A stretch of DNA of 64,000 nt from JAAYCI01 sp047972265 (GCA_047972265.1 JBKEAM010000018.1:1-64000); one strand, 5' to 3'. Shown: positions 32,922-42,549, counted from the stretch's first letter. A program made the numbers and translations. Notes: generated by a model from the sequence alone, not told the origin.

Positions 32922-34118
32922 TTAGCCAAGCAGGCTGTTCATTACACGGCCCAGCTTTTCGGCCCCTTGGTCTATTTGCTGTAAAGAGGGAGAAGAAAAG
33001 TTAAGGCGCACATATTTGCAATCGGCGGCTTTTTGCGGGTCTGCAAAAAAAGCGCCGCCGGGCACAACCGCAATCTTTTCTTGCAGGGCCTTGGCAACAA
33101 AGTCTTCCATTGACACACCATCGGGCAGGCGTGCCCATAAAAACATGCCGCCCTGGGGTTCTTCTATTAACATTTTATCCCCAAGTTGCTGGTGCAGGGC
33201 ATTTAGCATATGGTGGGCGCGGGCGCCATACAATTTAGAGATGCGGGCAAGGTGGGCACTTACATCGCAGGTGGTTAAAAATTGTTCGCATACGCGCTGG
33301 CTCCAAAGGCAGGTGTGTACATCTACCGTTTGTTTGGCAACAGCCATTTTGGCAAGCAGACCCGCATCCCCTACACAAAAAGCCACACGCATACCGGGGG
33401 CCAGTATTTTGCTCATAGAAGCGGCATAAACAACAAGGCCCTTGGTATCAAACGATTTTATAGGGGGCAATTCTTGTCCTGAAAAACGAAGGGCGCCGTA
33501 AGGGTCGTCCTCTAATACAGGAATATTATATTTGGCAGAAAGGGCAGCAATGGCCTTGCGTTTTTCAAGGCTCATGGTGCGCCCGGTGGGATTTTGAAAG
33601 TTGGGAATGGTATAAAAAAATTTGGGGCGGGGCTGTTGTGCAAAGGCTTCTTCCAGCAGAGCAAGGTCGGGGCCGTCCTGTAACACAGGCACGGGGCGCA
33701 AAACAGCACCAAGCCCCATAAATGAGTTTAAAGCACCCAAAAAAGCGGGGTCTTCGGTGGCTATTATATCCCCTTCGTTACACAAAAGGCGGGTAAGCAG
33801 ATCCATAACCTGCTGACTGCCCGAAAGAACCAGCAGACTGTCTTCGGATTTTTTAACGGCCCAGTTGCGGTTTAAAAACTTTTCTGCCGCCAGGCGCAGG
33901 GCGTCTGTGCCCTCGGTTACCGAGTACTGCATTGTGCCAACAGGGTCTTGGGTAAGAAGCTGCTGAGAAATACGGCTGATATCCTCTACCGGAAAAGCCT
34001 CGGCAGCGGGGTTGCCCCCGGCAAAGCTAATGAGGGAAGGATCTGACATTTGGCGAAGAAGTTCTCTTACAATAGATGGCCGTAATGTTTTTACCCGGTT
34101 GCTGTACTCAAATTCCAT
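32922..34118 (-). CDS. PLP-dependent aminotransferase (AAT-I, 2-aminoadipate/kynurenine type)
   Basis: A 398-residue fold-type I aminotransferase resembling the enzyme half of MocR/PdxR regulators but without the DNA-binding domain. ISFAGGNPAAEAFP near the start, NFQNPTGRTM, EDDPYGALR and the PLP-lysine motif SMSKILAPGMRVAF (K237) are typical of LysN/Aro8-like enzymes with broad specificity for aromatic and 2-aminoadipate substrates. The ATG at 34118 has GGGGAGG at correct spacing. An in-frame TTG at 34133 lies just before that site. It is downstream of the CDF exporter gene by 17 bases and probably co-transcribed. Confidence 0.88.
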   Translation of the reverse strand: MEFEYSNRVKTLRPSIVRELLRQMSDPSLISFAGGNPAAEAFPVEDISRISQQLLTQDPVGTMQYSVTEGTDALRLAAEKFLNRNWAVKKSEDSLLVLSGSQQVMDLLTRLLCNEGDIIATEDPAFLGALNSFMGLGAVLRPVPVLQDGPDLALLEEAFAQQPRPKFFYTIPNFQNPTGRTMSLEKRKAIAALSAKYNIPVLEDDPYGALRFSGQELPPIKSFDTKGLVVYAASMSKILAPGMRVAFCVGDAGLLAKMAVAKQTVDVHTCLWSQRVCEQFLTTCDVSAHLARISKLYGARAHHMLNALHQQLGDKMLIEEPQGGMFLWARLPDGVSMEDFVAKALQEKIAVVPGGAFFADPQKAADCKYVRLNFSSPSLQQIDQGAEKLGRVMNSLLG

Positions 34119-34135
34119 GATATGCCTCCCCAAAT

Positions 34136-35311
34136 TTACGGAATAGGTGCGTAAGAATGATCTATGGTAATCACGGCATAAACGGGCTTTGTGCCGTGTT
34201 GCAGCTTTTGTTCAATCATCTCTTTTAAGTCAGAATCTTTTACAGAAAATCCGGTGGGAACCACCACGTCAAAAACATAGTTGGTATGGGTGGGGCCGTC
34301 TACTATGCGCAAATCGTGGATAGAAAGGCGGCTGTCTATCTGTTGTACCCTTTCGGTAATTAATTGGCGGGCGCTGTCGGCGGCGGCATCGCCAGTTACA
34401 ACAGGGTCATAATGGATAATTAAATGAATATTATCATTTTTTAAAAAATCCTGCTCTATATTATCGATGGTGTCGTGGGCTTCCAGCACGTCGCGCTGGC
34501 TGGACATTTCGACATGGGCGCTGGCAAAGCAGCGGCCTGCGCCATAGTCGTGCACAATCAAATCATGGGTGCCCAGTACACCATCGTAAGATTCTATTTT
34601 TTTGCGGATGGACTGCACCATTTCTTCGCTGGGGGCCTGCCCCAACAGAGGGCTAAGTGTATCGCGCAGAATGCCAATGCCGCTGATGATTATAAAGGCG
34701 GCAACGGCAAGGCTCATCCAGCCGTCTATCTGCCAGCCTGTAAAGTATTCTACCGCAGCACCGGCAAGCACGGCAAGGGTGGCAAGTGCATCGTTACGGC
34801 TGTCGGCAAAGGTTGCCTCCAGCGCGGCCGAGTCTATTTTTTTGCCAAGGGTGCGGTTAAAGGATGCCATCCATAATTTAACAAAAATAGAGGCCACCAG
34901 TACCGCCAAAACGGGCCATGTAAAACTGACAGACGCCGGGGCAAGGATGCGCTCTACGCCGCTGCGGCCAATTTCGAACCCGATTAGCAGCACCAGAACC
35001 GCCACAATAAGCCCTGCAATATATTCTGATCTTGCGTGGCCAAAGGGATGCTCTTTATCGGCGGGTTTATCTGCCAGCCTAAAGCCCAGCAAAGTGATAA
35101 CCGAAGCCGCGGCATCCGACAGGTTGTTTACGGCGTCGGCCGCAACCGAAAGGCTGCCCGAAAGAAAACCGGCAACCAGTTTTGCCAGTACAAGCAGCAG
35201 GTTACACACAATGCCTACCCTGCCGGCAAGCTTGCCCACCGCGGTGTGTTTTTGGGTGGGAGAAGCCTCTTGTGGCATTTTTGCAAAGTGGCGCAGCAGC
35301 CAGTTTGTCAT
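34136..35311 (-). CDS. Cation diffusion facilitator (CDF) metal exporter
   Basis: A 391-residue proton-coupled divalent-metal exporter. Six membrane helices occupy about residues 28-215. Metal-site residues are in DAVNNLSDA (helix 2) and DSRNDAL (helix 5). HPFGHARSEY follows helix 2. A long cytosolic C-terminal part holds two ferredoxin-like domains, where most CDF proteins have one. The N/D site instead of H/D suggests manganese, iron or cobalt rather than zinc, an inference from family rules. It is first in a pair with the aminotransferase. The start ATG at 35311 has AAAGGGGA about 10 bases upstream. Confidence 0.9.
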   Translation of the reverse strand: MTNWLLRHFAKMPQEASPTQKHTAVGKLAGRVGIVCNLLLVLAKLVAGFLSGSLSVAADAVNNLSDAAASVITLLGFRLADKPADKEHPFGHARSEYIAGLIVAVLVLLIGFEIGRSGVERILAPASVSFTWPVLAVLVASIFVKLWMASFNRTLGKKIDSAALEATFADSRNDALATLAVLAGAAVEYFTGWQIDGWMSLAVAAFIIISGIGILRDTLSPLLGQAPSEEMVQSIRKKIESYDGVLGTHDLIVHDYGAGRCFASAHVEMSSQRDVLEAHDTIDNIEQDFLKNDNIHLIIHYDPVVTGDAAADSARQLITERVQQIDSRLSIHDLRIVDGPTHTNYVFDVVVPTGFSVKDSDLKEMIEQKLQHGTKPVYAVITIDHSYAPIP

Positions 35312-35341
35312 GCCTGCACATCCCCTTTTAACTTAAAATTC

Positions 35342-35384
35342 AGAAAACGGCGCTTTTGCGTTGTTAAACGCAAAAAACGCCGTA
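35342..35384 (-). terminator. Terminator of the TM2 gene
   Basis: AACGGCG...TTTGCGTT pairs with AACGCAAA...CGCCGT. On the minus strand it is followed by TTTTCTGAATTTT. Confidence 0.65.
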
Positions 35385-35509
35385 CGCCGTTGTATTGTTG
35401 TTGCAAGTAAATGGGCACCCACTTAAAATGCCTTATGCGGCTATGGGCAGCCATATGTTGGGCTTACATAATTGCAGTATGCTTCGTTGCATCTGTAATG
35501 GCCCGGTGA

Positions 35510-35905
35510 TTACCAGTTGAGAATGGGGAAACCGTTGCCGTCTTTAAAAGAGCCAACGCAGATGATGATAAGATCTACAAAAGCGCCAATGCCAAAGCAA
35601 CCGGCAGTAAGCAGCCACAAAATGCCTGTACCCACTTTGCCTGCATAAAAACGGTGAATGCCAAGATAACCCAAGAAAATGCACAGAATTAAAGCAACTG
35701 TACGGCTTTTGGGGCTAACCATGGGTACGGGATAGGGCACGTTATTTACCACAACCTGCGGGGGTACCTGCTGGTATGGAGCCTGCTGGTACTGGGGCTG
35801 TTGGGGCGGTACGGCGTTTTGTGTATTGGTCTGAGAAATCTGGTTGCCGCAGTTAGGGCAAAAAGCGGCACTACCGGCTTCTGCACCACATGAAGGACAG
35901 TTCAT
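35510..35905 (-). CDS. Zinc-ribbon and TM2-domain membrane protein
   Basis: A 131-residue protein. CPSCG and CPNCG (residues 3-7 and 16-20) form a zinc ribbon. A Gln/Pro/Tyr-rich linker (about 25-60) leads to a TM2 domain with two helices and the signature LGYLGIHRFYAGK. The C-terminus is DGNGFPILNW. TM2 proteins are widespread and of uncertain function in bacteria. AGGGAGG precedes the ATG. The same arrangement of zinc ribbon, P/Q/Y-rich linker and helices recurs in other genes of this window. Confidence 0.88.
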   Translation of the reverse strand: MNCPSCGAEAGSAAFCPNCGNQISQTNTQNAVPPQQPQYQQAPYQQVPPQVVVNNVPYPVPMVSPKSRTVALILCIFLGYLGIHRFYAGKVGTGILWLLTAGCFGIGAFVDLIIICVGSFKDGNGFPILNW

Positions 35906-36327
35906 TTGTAATTCCTCCCTTAAAATGGAATGGTTGAGTTAAAAGCAAAATTGCTTTGAAACAGTATAGCATAATTTGACTTTATTTGCTACGGTTCGAG
36001 ATTTTTTATATAGAGTTAAACCAAAAAAGTAATAAAACACGGCAAAACAGGTACACTTGCCCTGCGCCCGAAAGCAAAATTTAGCAGGTGAAAAAAGAGG
36101 AGTATATACTATACTTTTTATAAAAGGGTTTGCACCCCAAAAAGGACAGAATGGGTTGAAAGTCGTTTGACTCTTTTATTGCAAAATATAGTTTTGGGCA
36201 GAAAAGTTAAATGCCAAACCAAAGCATTACAATTACTTTGGTGCAAGAGACAGTGCAATAAGTGTACAAATAAAGATAAGTGAAAAAGAGTGCCGGGGCA
36301 TACCCCCTAAATAAAGGAGCCGCAGCC
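35906..36327. other. 422-bp divergent intergenic region
   Basis: Between the TM2 gene and the asparaginase gene. AT-rich. TTGACT at about 36167 and TATAGT at about 36188 are only 14 bp apart and so are not a convincing promoter. No RNA or repeat seen. Confidence 0.45.
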
Positions 36328-37311
36328 ATGCCTAAAAAAATACTGCTGATAACCACCGGCGGAACCATAGTAAGTGTACCCGGAAAAGAGGGCCTTACCC
36401 CGGCCGCCATGCCCGACCTTGCCCGTATGGCAGGCAATGGGCTGGATTGCAGGATAGATGCGGTAGAACCTTTTCGGCTGGATTCCAGCAACATCCAGCC
36501 GGAGGAATGGCAAACACTGGCAGAGGTAATACATACCCGATTTGCGGAGTACGATGGTATTGTAATAACACATGGCACCGATACCCTGTCTTATACGGCC
36601 TGCATGCTTTCTTACATGTTACAGGGCATACCTGTGCCGGTGGTGCTTACGGGCTCTCAATTGCCCCTGCGCCACCCGCTTACAGATGCGCACAGCAACC
36701 TGCAAACAGCGCTTTCGATGGCGATGAGCGGCTATGGAGGCGTGTACGTGGCGTTTGACCGCAAGGTGATGCGCGGTACCCGCACAGTAAAAGCCAGAAC
36801 GCGCAGCTTTAACGCGTTTGAAAGCATTAACTGCCCCCCCGTTGCCACAGCTGATGCCCGTGGGCTTGTGTTGGCGGAAGCGCCCGATTTAAAAACAGAG
36901 TACAAATATAACCCCGGATTATGTGGAGAGGTTTTATTGTTAAAACTGGTGCCGGGCACCCCGCCCCAGGCGCTGGAGGCATTGGCCGGTATGGGGTGTA
37001 AAGGGCTTGTAATAGAAGCGTTTGGCGCGGGGGGCATCCATGTAGTGCGCCGCAACCTTGCAAGCCAACTGCGCAGCATGGTGGATAAGGGCATTAGCAT
37101 TGTAGCGGTAAGCCAATGCCTGTACGAGCCCAGTGATTTTTCTTTATATGAGGTAGGGCGCGAAGCGCTGCTTGCGGGTATTATTGAGGGCAGAGATATG
37201 ACGAGCGAAGCCGCCGTTACAAAGCTAATGTGGGCACTGGCAAACACAAACGATGCCGCAGAGGTACGCTTAGTATTTGATACCTGCCTTGCGGGCGAGG
37301 TAAGCTTATAA
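36328..37311 (+). CDS. L-asparaginase, bacterial type I-like
   Basis: A 327-residue asparaginase hydrolysing L-asparagine to aspartate and ammonia. The nucleophile region is LLITTGGTI (residues 6-14) and the second catalytic block is THGTDTLSYTACML (about 80-95). No signal peptide is present, so it is cytosolic as expected for type I. The ATG at 36328 has AAAGGAG nine bases upstream. The open frame from 36280 lacks a site. It is monocistronic with a shared terminator. Confidence 0.92.
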   Translation: MPKKILLITTGGTIVSVPGKEGLTPAAMPDLARMAGNGLDCRIDAVEPFRLDSSNIQPEEWQTLAEVIHTRFAEYDGIVITHGTDTLSYTACMLSYMLQGIPVPVVLTGSQLPLRHPLTDAHSNLQTALSMAMSGYGGVYVAFDRKVMRGTRTVKARTRSFNAFESINCPPVATADARGLVLAEAPDLKTEYKYNPGLCGEVLLLKLVPGTPPQALEALAGMGCKGLVIEAFGAGGIHVVRRNLASQLRSMVDKGISIVAVSQCLYEPSDFSLYEVGREALLAGIIEGRDMTSEAAVTKLMWALANTNDAAEVRLVFDTCLAGEVSL

Positions 37312-37345
37312 AATAATCCCTCTCTTTACAAAGAGAGGGATTATT
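37312..37345. terminator. Bidirectional terminator
   Basis: AATAATCCCTCTCTT pairs with AAGAGAGGGATTATT around a TACA loop. It lies between convergent genes. Confidence 0.9.
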
Positions 37346-37355
37346 TGTTTGTTTA

Positions 37356-37661
37356 TTAAACTTGTGCGGCAAAATACTTTTTGCGGTGGGCGTTTAGGTG
37401 CAAATACCAGGCCCCTACCAAAGCCGAATATGCCGCAAACAGTGCAAAGGCCACAACAGCGCCAGCTTGCCCATAAACAATGCCACTAAAGGCAAATACA
37501 AGGTACAGCACAGCCATGCAGAGGTAAAAAATACCCCTTGCTTTTGGACTGGCGGATAAACACGGATGAGGAAGCTCTTTTGTGGAGGTGTTTTTAACAA
37601 TGGCTTTATCGTTTGTTGAAAATGAGTTATTGTGCGTGCTTAAAAAATTGCTGTGAAGCAT
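37356..37661 (-). CDS. Small two-helix membrane protein, unknown
   Basis: A 101-residue protein with a polar N-terminal 40 residues, two hydrophobic segments (about 44-62 and 66-86) and a basic end (HLNAHRKKYFAAQV). I do not recognise the family. AAGGGGGG precedes the ATG at a suitable distance, and it ends at a terminator shared with the asparaginase gene. The ZIP transporter gene stop is 64 bases upstream of its start, so they may share a transcript. Any metal-related role is inferred only from that position. Confidence 0.65.
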   Translation of the reverse strand: MLHSNFLSTHNNSFSTNDKAIVKNTSTKELPHPCLSASPKARGIFYLCMAVLYLVFAFSGIVYGQAGAVVAFALFAAYSALVGAWYLHLNAHRKKYFAAQV

Positions 37662-37725
37662 GGTGTTTTACCCCCCTTATAGGATTGTATATAGTTGATT
37701 ATTAAAAAATATAAATAGGACAGGT

Positions 37726-38529
37726 TTACATAAACAGCAGCAAACTTACCGCCATTACGGCCATGCCCGCCACCAGCCCATAAATAGAAAGATGGTGCTC
37801 GCCATATTTTTGAGCCGAAGGCACAAGCTCATCTAAAGAAATAAATACCATAATGCCGGCCACAGCGGCAAACAATATGCCGTAAACGGTATCGCTCATA
37901 AAAGGCATTAAAATTAAATAACCAATTAAAGCGCCGATGGGCTCGGACAAGCCGGAAGCAAAGGAGTATAAAAATGCCTTTTTGCGGCTACCAGTGGCAT
38001 AGTAGATGGGCACCGAAACGGCAATGCCCTCTGGAATATTGTGAATGGCAATGGCGGCCACAATTGGTATGGCAACCGAGGGAGATTGCATTGCAGAAAC
38101 AAAGGTAGCAAGCCCCTCGGGAAAGTTGTGTATAGCAATGGCCAATGCCGTAAACATGCCGGTGCGCATTAATTTTTGGCTTTGTCCTGCCTGCGGTGCA
38201 CCGTTAGAGGGAACATCCTTTAATTCGTGTGGGTTACTTTCTTGCGGGATAAGCTTATCGATTAAAGCGATTAAAAGCATACCGCCAAAAAAGCCCAATA
38301 CAGTAACAATGGTTCCGTTTTTTAGTCCCATAGAGGAAGAAAGTGCGGTTTGTGCCTTTACAAATATTTCTACAAACGATACATAAATCATAACGCCGGC
38401 CGAAAAGCCCAAACTGACGGCTAAAAATTTTGTGTTGGTTTTTCTGGTAAAAAAAGCTATGGCACTGCCAATTCCGGTAGAAAGGGCGGCAATTGCAGTT
38501 AGGCCAAAAGCAACAAGTACGTTGTTCAT
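37726..38529 (-). CDS. zupT: ZIP-family divalent metal transporter
   Basis: A 267-residue ZupT-like importer of zinc, iron or manganese, with eight predicted helices. Metal-pathway motifs HNFPEG (134-139) and HNIPEG (163-168) in helices 4 and 5 are intact, and a polar loop with PHELKD precedes helix 4. The promoter in front overlaps a 16-bp inverted repeat that shares its core with the sodA leader palindrome, so the gene is probably repressed by a metal-responsive regulator. A small membrane-protein gene follows in the same direction. Confidence 0.92.
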   Translation of the reverse strand: MNNVLVAFGLTAIAALSTGIGSAIAFFTRKTNTKFLAVSLGFSAGVMIYVSFVEIFVKAQTALSSSMGLKNGTIVTVLGFFGGMLLIALIDKLIPQESNPHELKDVPSNGAPQAGQSQKLMRTGMFTALAIAIHNFPEGLATFVSAMQSPSVAIPIVAAIAIHNIPEGIAVSVPIYYATGSRKKAFLYSFASGLSEPIGALIGYLILMPFMSDTVYGILFAAVAGIMVFISLDELVPSAQKYGEHHLSIYGLVAGMAVMAVSLLLFM

Positions 38530-38642
38530 TTACGATATATCCTTTCTTTTACTGATAAAACAGCAAACAAGGGTTTTTTATTATAGGTAAACCGGTAAAA
38601 GAATTTTTTATTTACCGGATAAAGGTGAAAATAAATAAGAAA

Positions 38643-38678
38643 ACTTGAGATAGTTAGCCATTGCTAACTATCTCAAGT
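38643..38678. promoter_or_regulatory. Long palindromic operator of the ZIP gene
   Basis: A perfect 16-bp inverted repeat (38643-38658 with 38663-38678) around CATT. Its core TTAGCCATTGCTAA (38654-38667) differs from the sodA palindrome by one base. It overlaps the -10 box and the expected start site. On the minus strand TTTTCTTATTT follows, so a terminator-like role is the alternative. Confidence 0.6.
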
Positions 38679-38704
38679 ATATTCCCTCTTTGCGCGTAAT
38701 GCAA
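38676..38704 (-). promoter_or_regulatory. Promoter of the ZIP transporter gene
   Basis: On the minus strand TTGCAT (38704-38699), a 17-bp spacer, then TATACT (38681-38676). The -10 box overlaps the operator. Confidence 0.6.
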
Positions 38705-38761
38705 GTATTTTTTGCGGCAAAAGTAGAATGTTTAAAAATGTATTTTAATACGTATTTTTAA

Positions 38762-38807
38762 TTGAAAATCCCCCTATGCACCTTATTTACACAGTGCATA
38801 GGGGGAT
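38762..38807 (-). terminator. Terminator of mgtA
   Basis: ATCCCCCTATGCAC (38768-38781) pairs with GTGCATAGGGGGAT (38794-38807), followed on the minus strand by TTTCAAT. Confidence 0.85.
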
Positions 38808-38822
38808 AGGAATAAACGGGGG

Positions 38823-41504
38823 TTATAAAAGCTCTTTATAGCGGCGGACATACAGCTTTTTAATGACTGTAACCAGCACAATGTAGGCCAAAATAGTGGC
38901 AAACAAAAGCAGATAATATACCGGGGGCAATGGGGTCATATCCAGAACCTTGCCAATGGGGGTATAGGGTAAAAGGGTACCAACCAAAATACCGGCGGTT
39001 GTAAACAGCCCTACCTGCCAGGAAGCTCTGCTTTGCAGGAAGGGGATTTTGGGAGTACGGATCATGTGGATAACCAACGTTTGTGTCCACAAAGATTCTA
39101 CAAACCAGCCTGTGTGGAAAAGGGCAATAAACACAGCCTGTCCTGCAGCATCCAGTGTACCCCAGTTGCCCCCTGCCAGCATGGGGCAAAATACAAAAAA
39201 TAAAAGCAAATAGGTGGTAATATCGAAGATAGAGCTTGTGGGGCCAAGCCAGATCATAAACCGAGAAAGCGAAGAAGCGTCCCACTGGCGGGGTTTCTTT
39301 AAAAAGTCTGCGTCTACATTGTCCCACGGGATGGCGATACAGCTAATGTCGTAAATAAGGTTTAGTACCAGCAGCTGGATGGGCAGCATGGGCAAAAAGG
39401 GTAAAAATGCGCTTGCGGCCAAAACCGAAAACATATTGCCGAAATTGCTGCTGACGGTCATTTTAATGTACTTGATAATATTGGCGTAGGTTTTGCGGCC
39501 CTCTATTACACCGCGCTCCAGCACCATCAGGTCTTTTTCCAGCAAAATAATGCCCGCAGATTCTTTGGCAATGTCTACAGCGGTATCCACAGATATGCCA
39601 ACATCTGCCGCGCGCATGGCAGCGGCATCGTTAATACCGTCGCCCATAAAGCCAACGGTATGCCCAATATTGCGCAGGGCGGTTACCACACGTACCTTTT
39701 GCGCCGGAGAAAGCTTTGCAAACACCGAAATCTCGTTTACCTTGTCCTCCAGCATGGCATCATCCATTGCATCCAAGTCTGCACCCAGCAGCATATTATC
39801 CGCAGGCAGGCCCACCTTGCGGCATACGGCACGGGTAACGGCATCGTTGTCTCCGGTAAGCACCTTTACGGCAACGCCATACTCCCGCAGGGCGGCAATG
39901 GCCGCAGCCGAGCTTTCTTTGGGAGGGTCTAAAAAGGCAAGGTAGCCAATTAAAACCATGTCGCTTTCGTCGGCTACAGTAAAGCCGCCCTGGGGCGGGT
40001 TGTCGGTTTTTTGGGCAATGCCCAATACACGCAGGCCGTTGGTATTATAGCCGCCCACAGTTTCTAAAATTTCTTTGCGCAGGGCGTCATCAAGGGGTAC
40101 CACAACATTTTGATACTCGGCAAAAGAGCAAACAGAAATCATCTCTTCGATGGCGCCCTTGGTAATAAGCTGTGTTTTTTTGTTTTTATCGGTAACGGCA
40201 ACGCTCATACGGCGGCGGCTAAAGTCGAAGGGGATTTCGTCTATTTTATCAAACAGCTTCCATTCGTCTGCTTCGGCATGCTCTTTGGCATAGTCCAGCA
40301 CCGCCACATCCATTAGGTTTTTAAGGCCTGTTTGATAATAGCTGTTTAAAAAGGCATGCCGCAGTACCCTTTCATCGGGGTTGCCGTGCACATCCAAAGA
40401 ATACATAAGCTGTACTTTGTCTTGGGTAAGGGTGCCGGTTTTATCGGTACACAGCACATCCATAGCGCCAAAGTTTTGGATGGAAGAAAGCTGCTTTACA
40501 ATAACCCTCTGCTTAGAAAGCGCCATGGCCCCTTTGGCAAGGTTGGCCGAAACGATGGTGGGTAGCATGGCGGGTGTAAGCCCTACCGCAACCGAAAGGG
40601 CAAATAAAAGTGCTTGCAGCCAGTTGCCGCTGTGGAAACCGCTGAGCAAAAACACCACCGGTACCATAATAAGCATAAAACGGATAAGCACCCACGAAAC
40701 AGAGCGCAGGCCTTTTTCAAAGCTGGTGGGCGGGGCTTTTTCTTGCAATTTTTGGGCAATGCCGCCAAATACGGTAAAATCGCCCACATTTACAACAAGC
40801 GCCTGGGCGCTGCCGCTTACCACGTTGCTGCCCATAAAGGCAAGGTTATCTAAAGAAAGAGGATCTGCTTTGGCGGTATCGCGTGCCGCCGGAAACTTTT
40901 CTACCGCATCACTTTCTCCTGTAAGGGAGCTTTGCCCAACAAACAGGTCTTTTGCCTGCAAAACACGCATATCGGCAGGTACCATATCCCCCGCGGCAAG
41001 GTTTACAATATCCCCTACCACAATTTCATCAATGGGGATTTCGGCATCCTGACCACCGCGGCGTACCGAAATGGTAGTTTCTACCAGTTCCGACAGCTTT
41101 TCGGCAGCGCGGCCGCTGCGCATCTCCTGAAAAAACTGTAAAAAACCGCTGATTAAAATCATTACCAATACAATAATAACAGCCCAGGGGTCTTTTTTGG
41201 CCGGAGGGAGCCATGATAACATCGGTAAAAAAGGTAATGCCTGCCAAAACCAACAGCACCAGCGTAAATGGATCTGCAAAGGCGCGCAATAATCGGCGCA
41301 ATACCCCGTCGGTTTTTTGTTTGGTAAGAATATTTGCCCCGTAGGCATCCCGCAAATTTTCAACATCCTGGGGCTGGTGCCCGCTTGCGGTTACCTCATA
41401 TTTCTCCAAAACCTTGTCTGGCTCTAAAGAAGCGGCAAGCAGCAGCCTTTTTTTGCGTTGGCCTCCAATGCATTTTGCAGTGTGGCCGATACTTTCTTTT
41501 TCAT
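38823..41504 (-). pseudogene. mgtA: Mg2+-transporting P-type ATPase (MgtA type), two frameshifts
   Basis: A magnesium-importing P3B-type ATPase of about 893 residues if whole. The last 750 residues are intact (TGES loop, DKTGT, GDGINDAAAM, the C-terminal helices). The ATG at 41504 follows AAAGGAGG and starts a normal N-terminus, but an A7 run (41454-41448) shifts the frame after 19 codons. One more A gives KKRLLLAASLEPDKV. The middle segment (about 41450-41200) continues in the second frame, and at an A6 run (41198-41193) one A fewer gives APSGQKDPWAVIIVL and returns to the frame of the start. As written the protein is interrupted. Error, decay or a slippage-prone gene are all possible. Confidence 0.8.
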
Positions 41505-41551
41505 CGTACTCCCTCCTTTTCTGATAGGTATTTTGAATACCATTATTACAT

Positions 41552-41581
41552 AAAAACCACCCGTGGCATTCTGCCAACGGG
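41552..41581 (-). promoter_or_regulatory. Possible transcription attenuator in the mgtA leader
   Basis: On the minus strand CCCGTTGGC (41581-41573) pairs with GCCACGGG (41567-41560), one base bulged, followed by TGGTTTTTATG. This is a terminator-like hairpin about 15 bases into the 95-base leader. It could make mgtA expression depend on leader folding. Confidence 0.45.
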
Positions 41582-41600
41582 CGGAACTTGTATACCTAAA

Positions 41601-41628
41601 ATTTTACCCCCCGGCAATTTTATGTCAA
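41601..41628 (-). promoter_or_regulatory. Promoter of mgtA
   Basis: On the minus strand TTGACA (41628-41623), a 16-bp spacer, then TAAAAT (41606-41601). Confidence 0.65.
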
Positions 41629-41651
41629 GCAAGTAAAGGGCAAAGCTACGT

Positions 41652-41680
41652 TTGACTTCCCATCAAAAGAAAGTTATTAT
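41652..41680 (+). promoter_or_regulatory. Promoter of deoC
   Basis: TTGACT (41652-41657), a 17-bp spacer, then TATTAT (41675-41680). Confidence 0.65.
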
Positions 41681-41736
41681 GATGATATAGTAATCACCTT
41701 GCCGCCCTACCGGCGGCCGTAAGGAGACGAGAAACA

Positions 41737-42549
41737 ATGACAAGAGCAGAATTGGCAGCAAAAGTTGACCATACAATTTTAAAGCCGGATGCTACCTACG
41801 AGGAGATACGCAATACCATTGCATACGCCAAAGAGATAGGCGCTGCCAGTGTGTGTTTGCACCCCGCCTATGTTGCATTGGCAGCAGATATGTTAAAGGG
41901 AAGCGACACCCTGGTTTGCACCGTTATCGGATTTCCGCAGGGAGCCAACAACACCCTTACTAAAGCGCAGGAAGCCCGTACCGCATATTTGTATGGCGCA
42001 AGAGAACTGGACATGGTAATAAATGTAGGCGCACTTAAAAGCGGTGACGAAGACTATGTGCGCAAAGACATTGCCGCTGTTGTGGCGGCAACCCCCGGTA
42101 TTGTAAAGGTAATACTGGAAACAGGGATGCTTACCAAAGAAGAAATACAAACGGCCTGTCGCCTGTGTGTAGAAGCGGGCGCTGCCTTTGTAAAAACATC
42201 TACCGGGTATGGCCCCCGTGGCGCAAGTGTAGAGGATATTAAAATTATGCGTGCCTCTACCCCGCCCACCATGCGGATAAAAGCAGCGGGCGGTATTGGT
42301 ACTTTGGCCGATGCCAAAGCACTGACAGCCGCAGGCGCAGACCGTTTGGGGATGTCTCGCACGGCATCGGTTTTGGCCGAGTTGGATGCCGAGAATGCAG
42401 CAAAAAAAGAAAGCAAACCGGCGGCTAAAGCACCCGCTAAAAAAGCGGCGGCAAAACCGGCAGCCAAAAAGCCCGCGGCAAAAAAGGCACCTGTAAAAAA
42501 GGCCGCCCCCAAAGCGGTCGCCCCTGCCACTGGCGAGGAAAGCAAGTAA
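41737..42549 (+). CDS. deoC: Deoxyribose-phosphate aldolase with histone-H1-like tail
   Basis: A 270-residue protein. Residues 1-220 are a complete DERA aldolase that splits 2-deoxyribose-5-phosphate to acetaldehyde and glyceraldehyde-3-phosphate. Schiff-base lysine K153 is in FVKTSTGYGP, and the second lysine K182 is in RIKAAGGIG. The last 50 residues are almost only Lys, Ala and Pro (repeats such as PAKKA and AAKPAAKK), like the basic tails of histone H1 and HU-like proteins, and are not part of any known aldolase. AAGGAGA precedes the ATG. It is a single gene with its own promoter and terminator. Confidence 0.93.
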   Translation: MTRAELAAKVDHTILKPDATYEEIRNTIAYAKEIGAASVCLHPAYVALAADMLKGSDTLVCTVIGFPQGANNTLTKAQEARTAYLYGARELDMVINVGALKSGDEDYVRKDIAAVVAATPGIVKVILETGMLTKEEIQTACRLCVEAGAAFVKTSTGYGPRGASVEDIKIMRASTPPTMRIKAAGGIGTLADAKALTAAGADRLGMSRTASVLAELDAENAAKKESKPAAKAPAKKAAAKPAAKKPAAKKAPVKKAAPKAVAPATGEESK

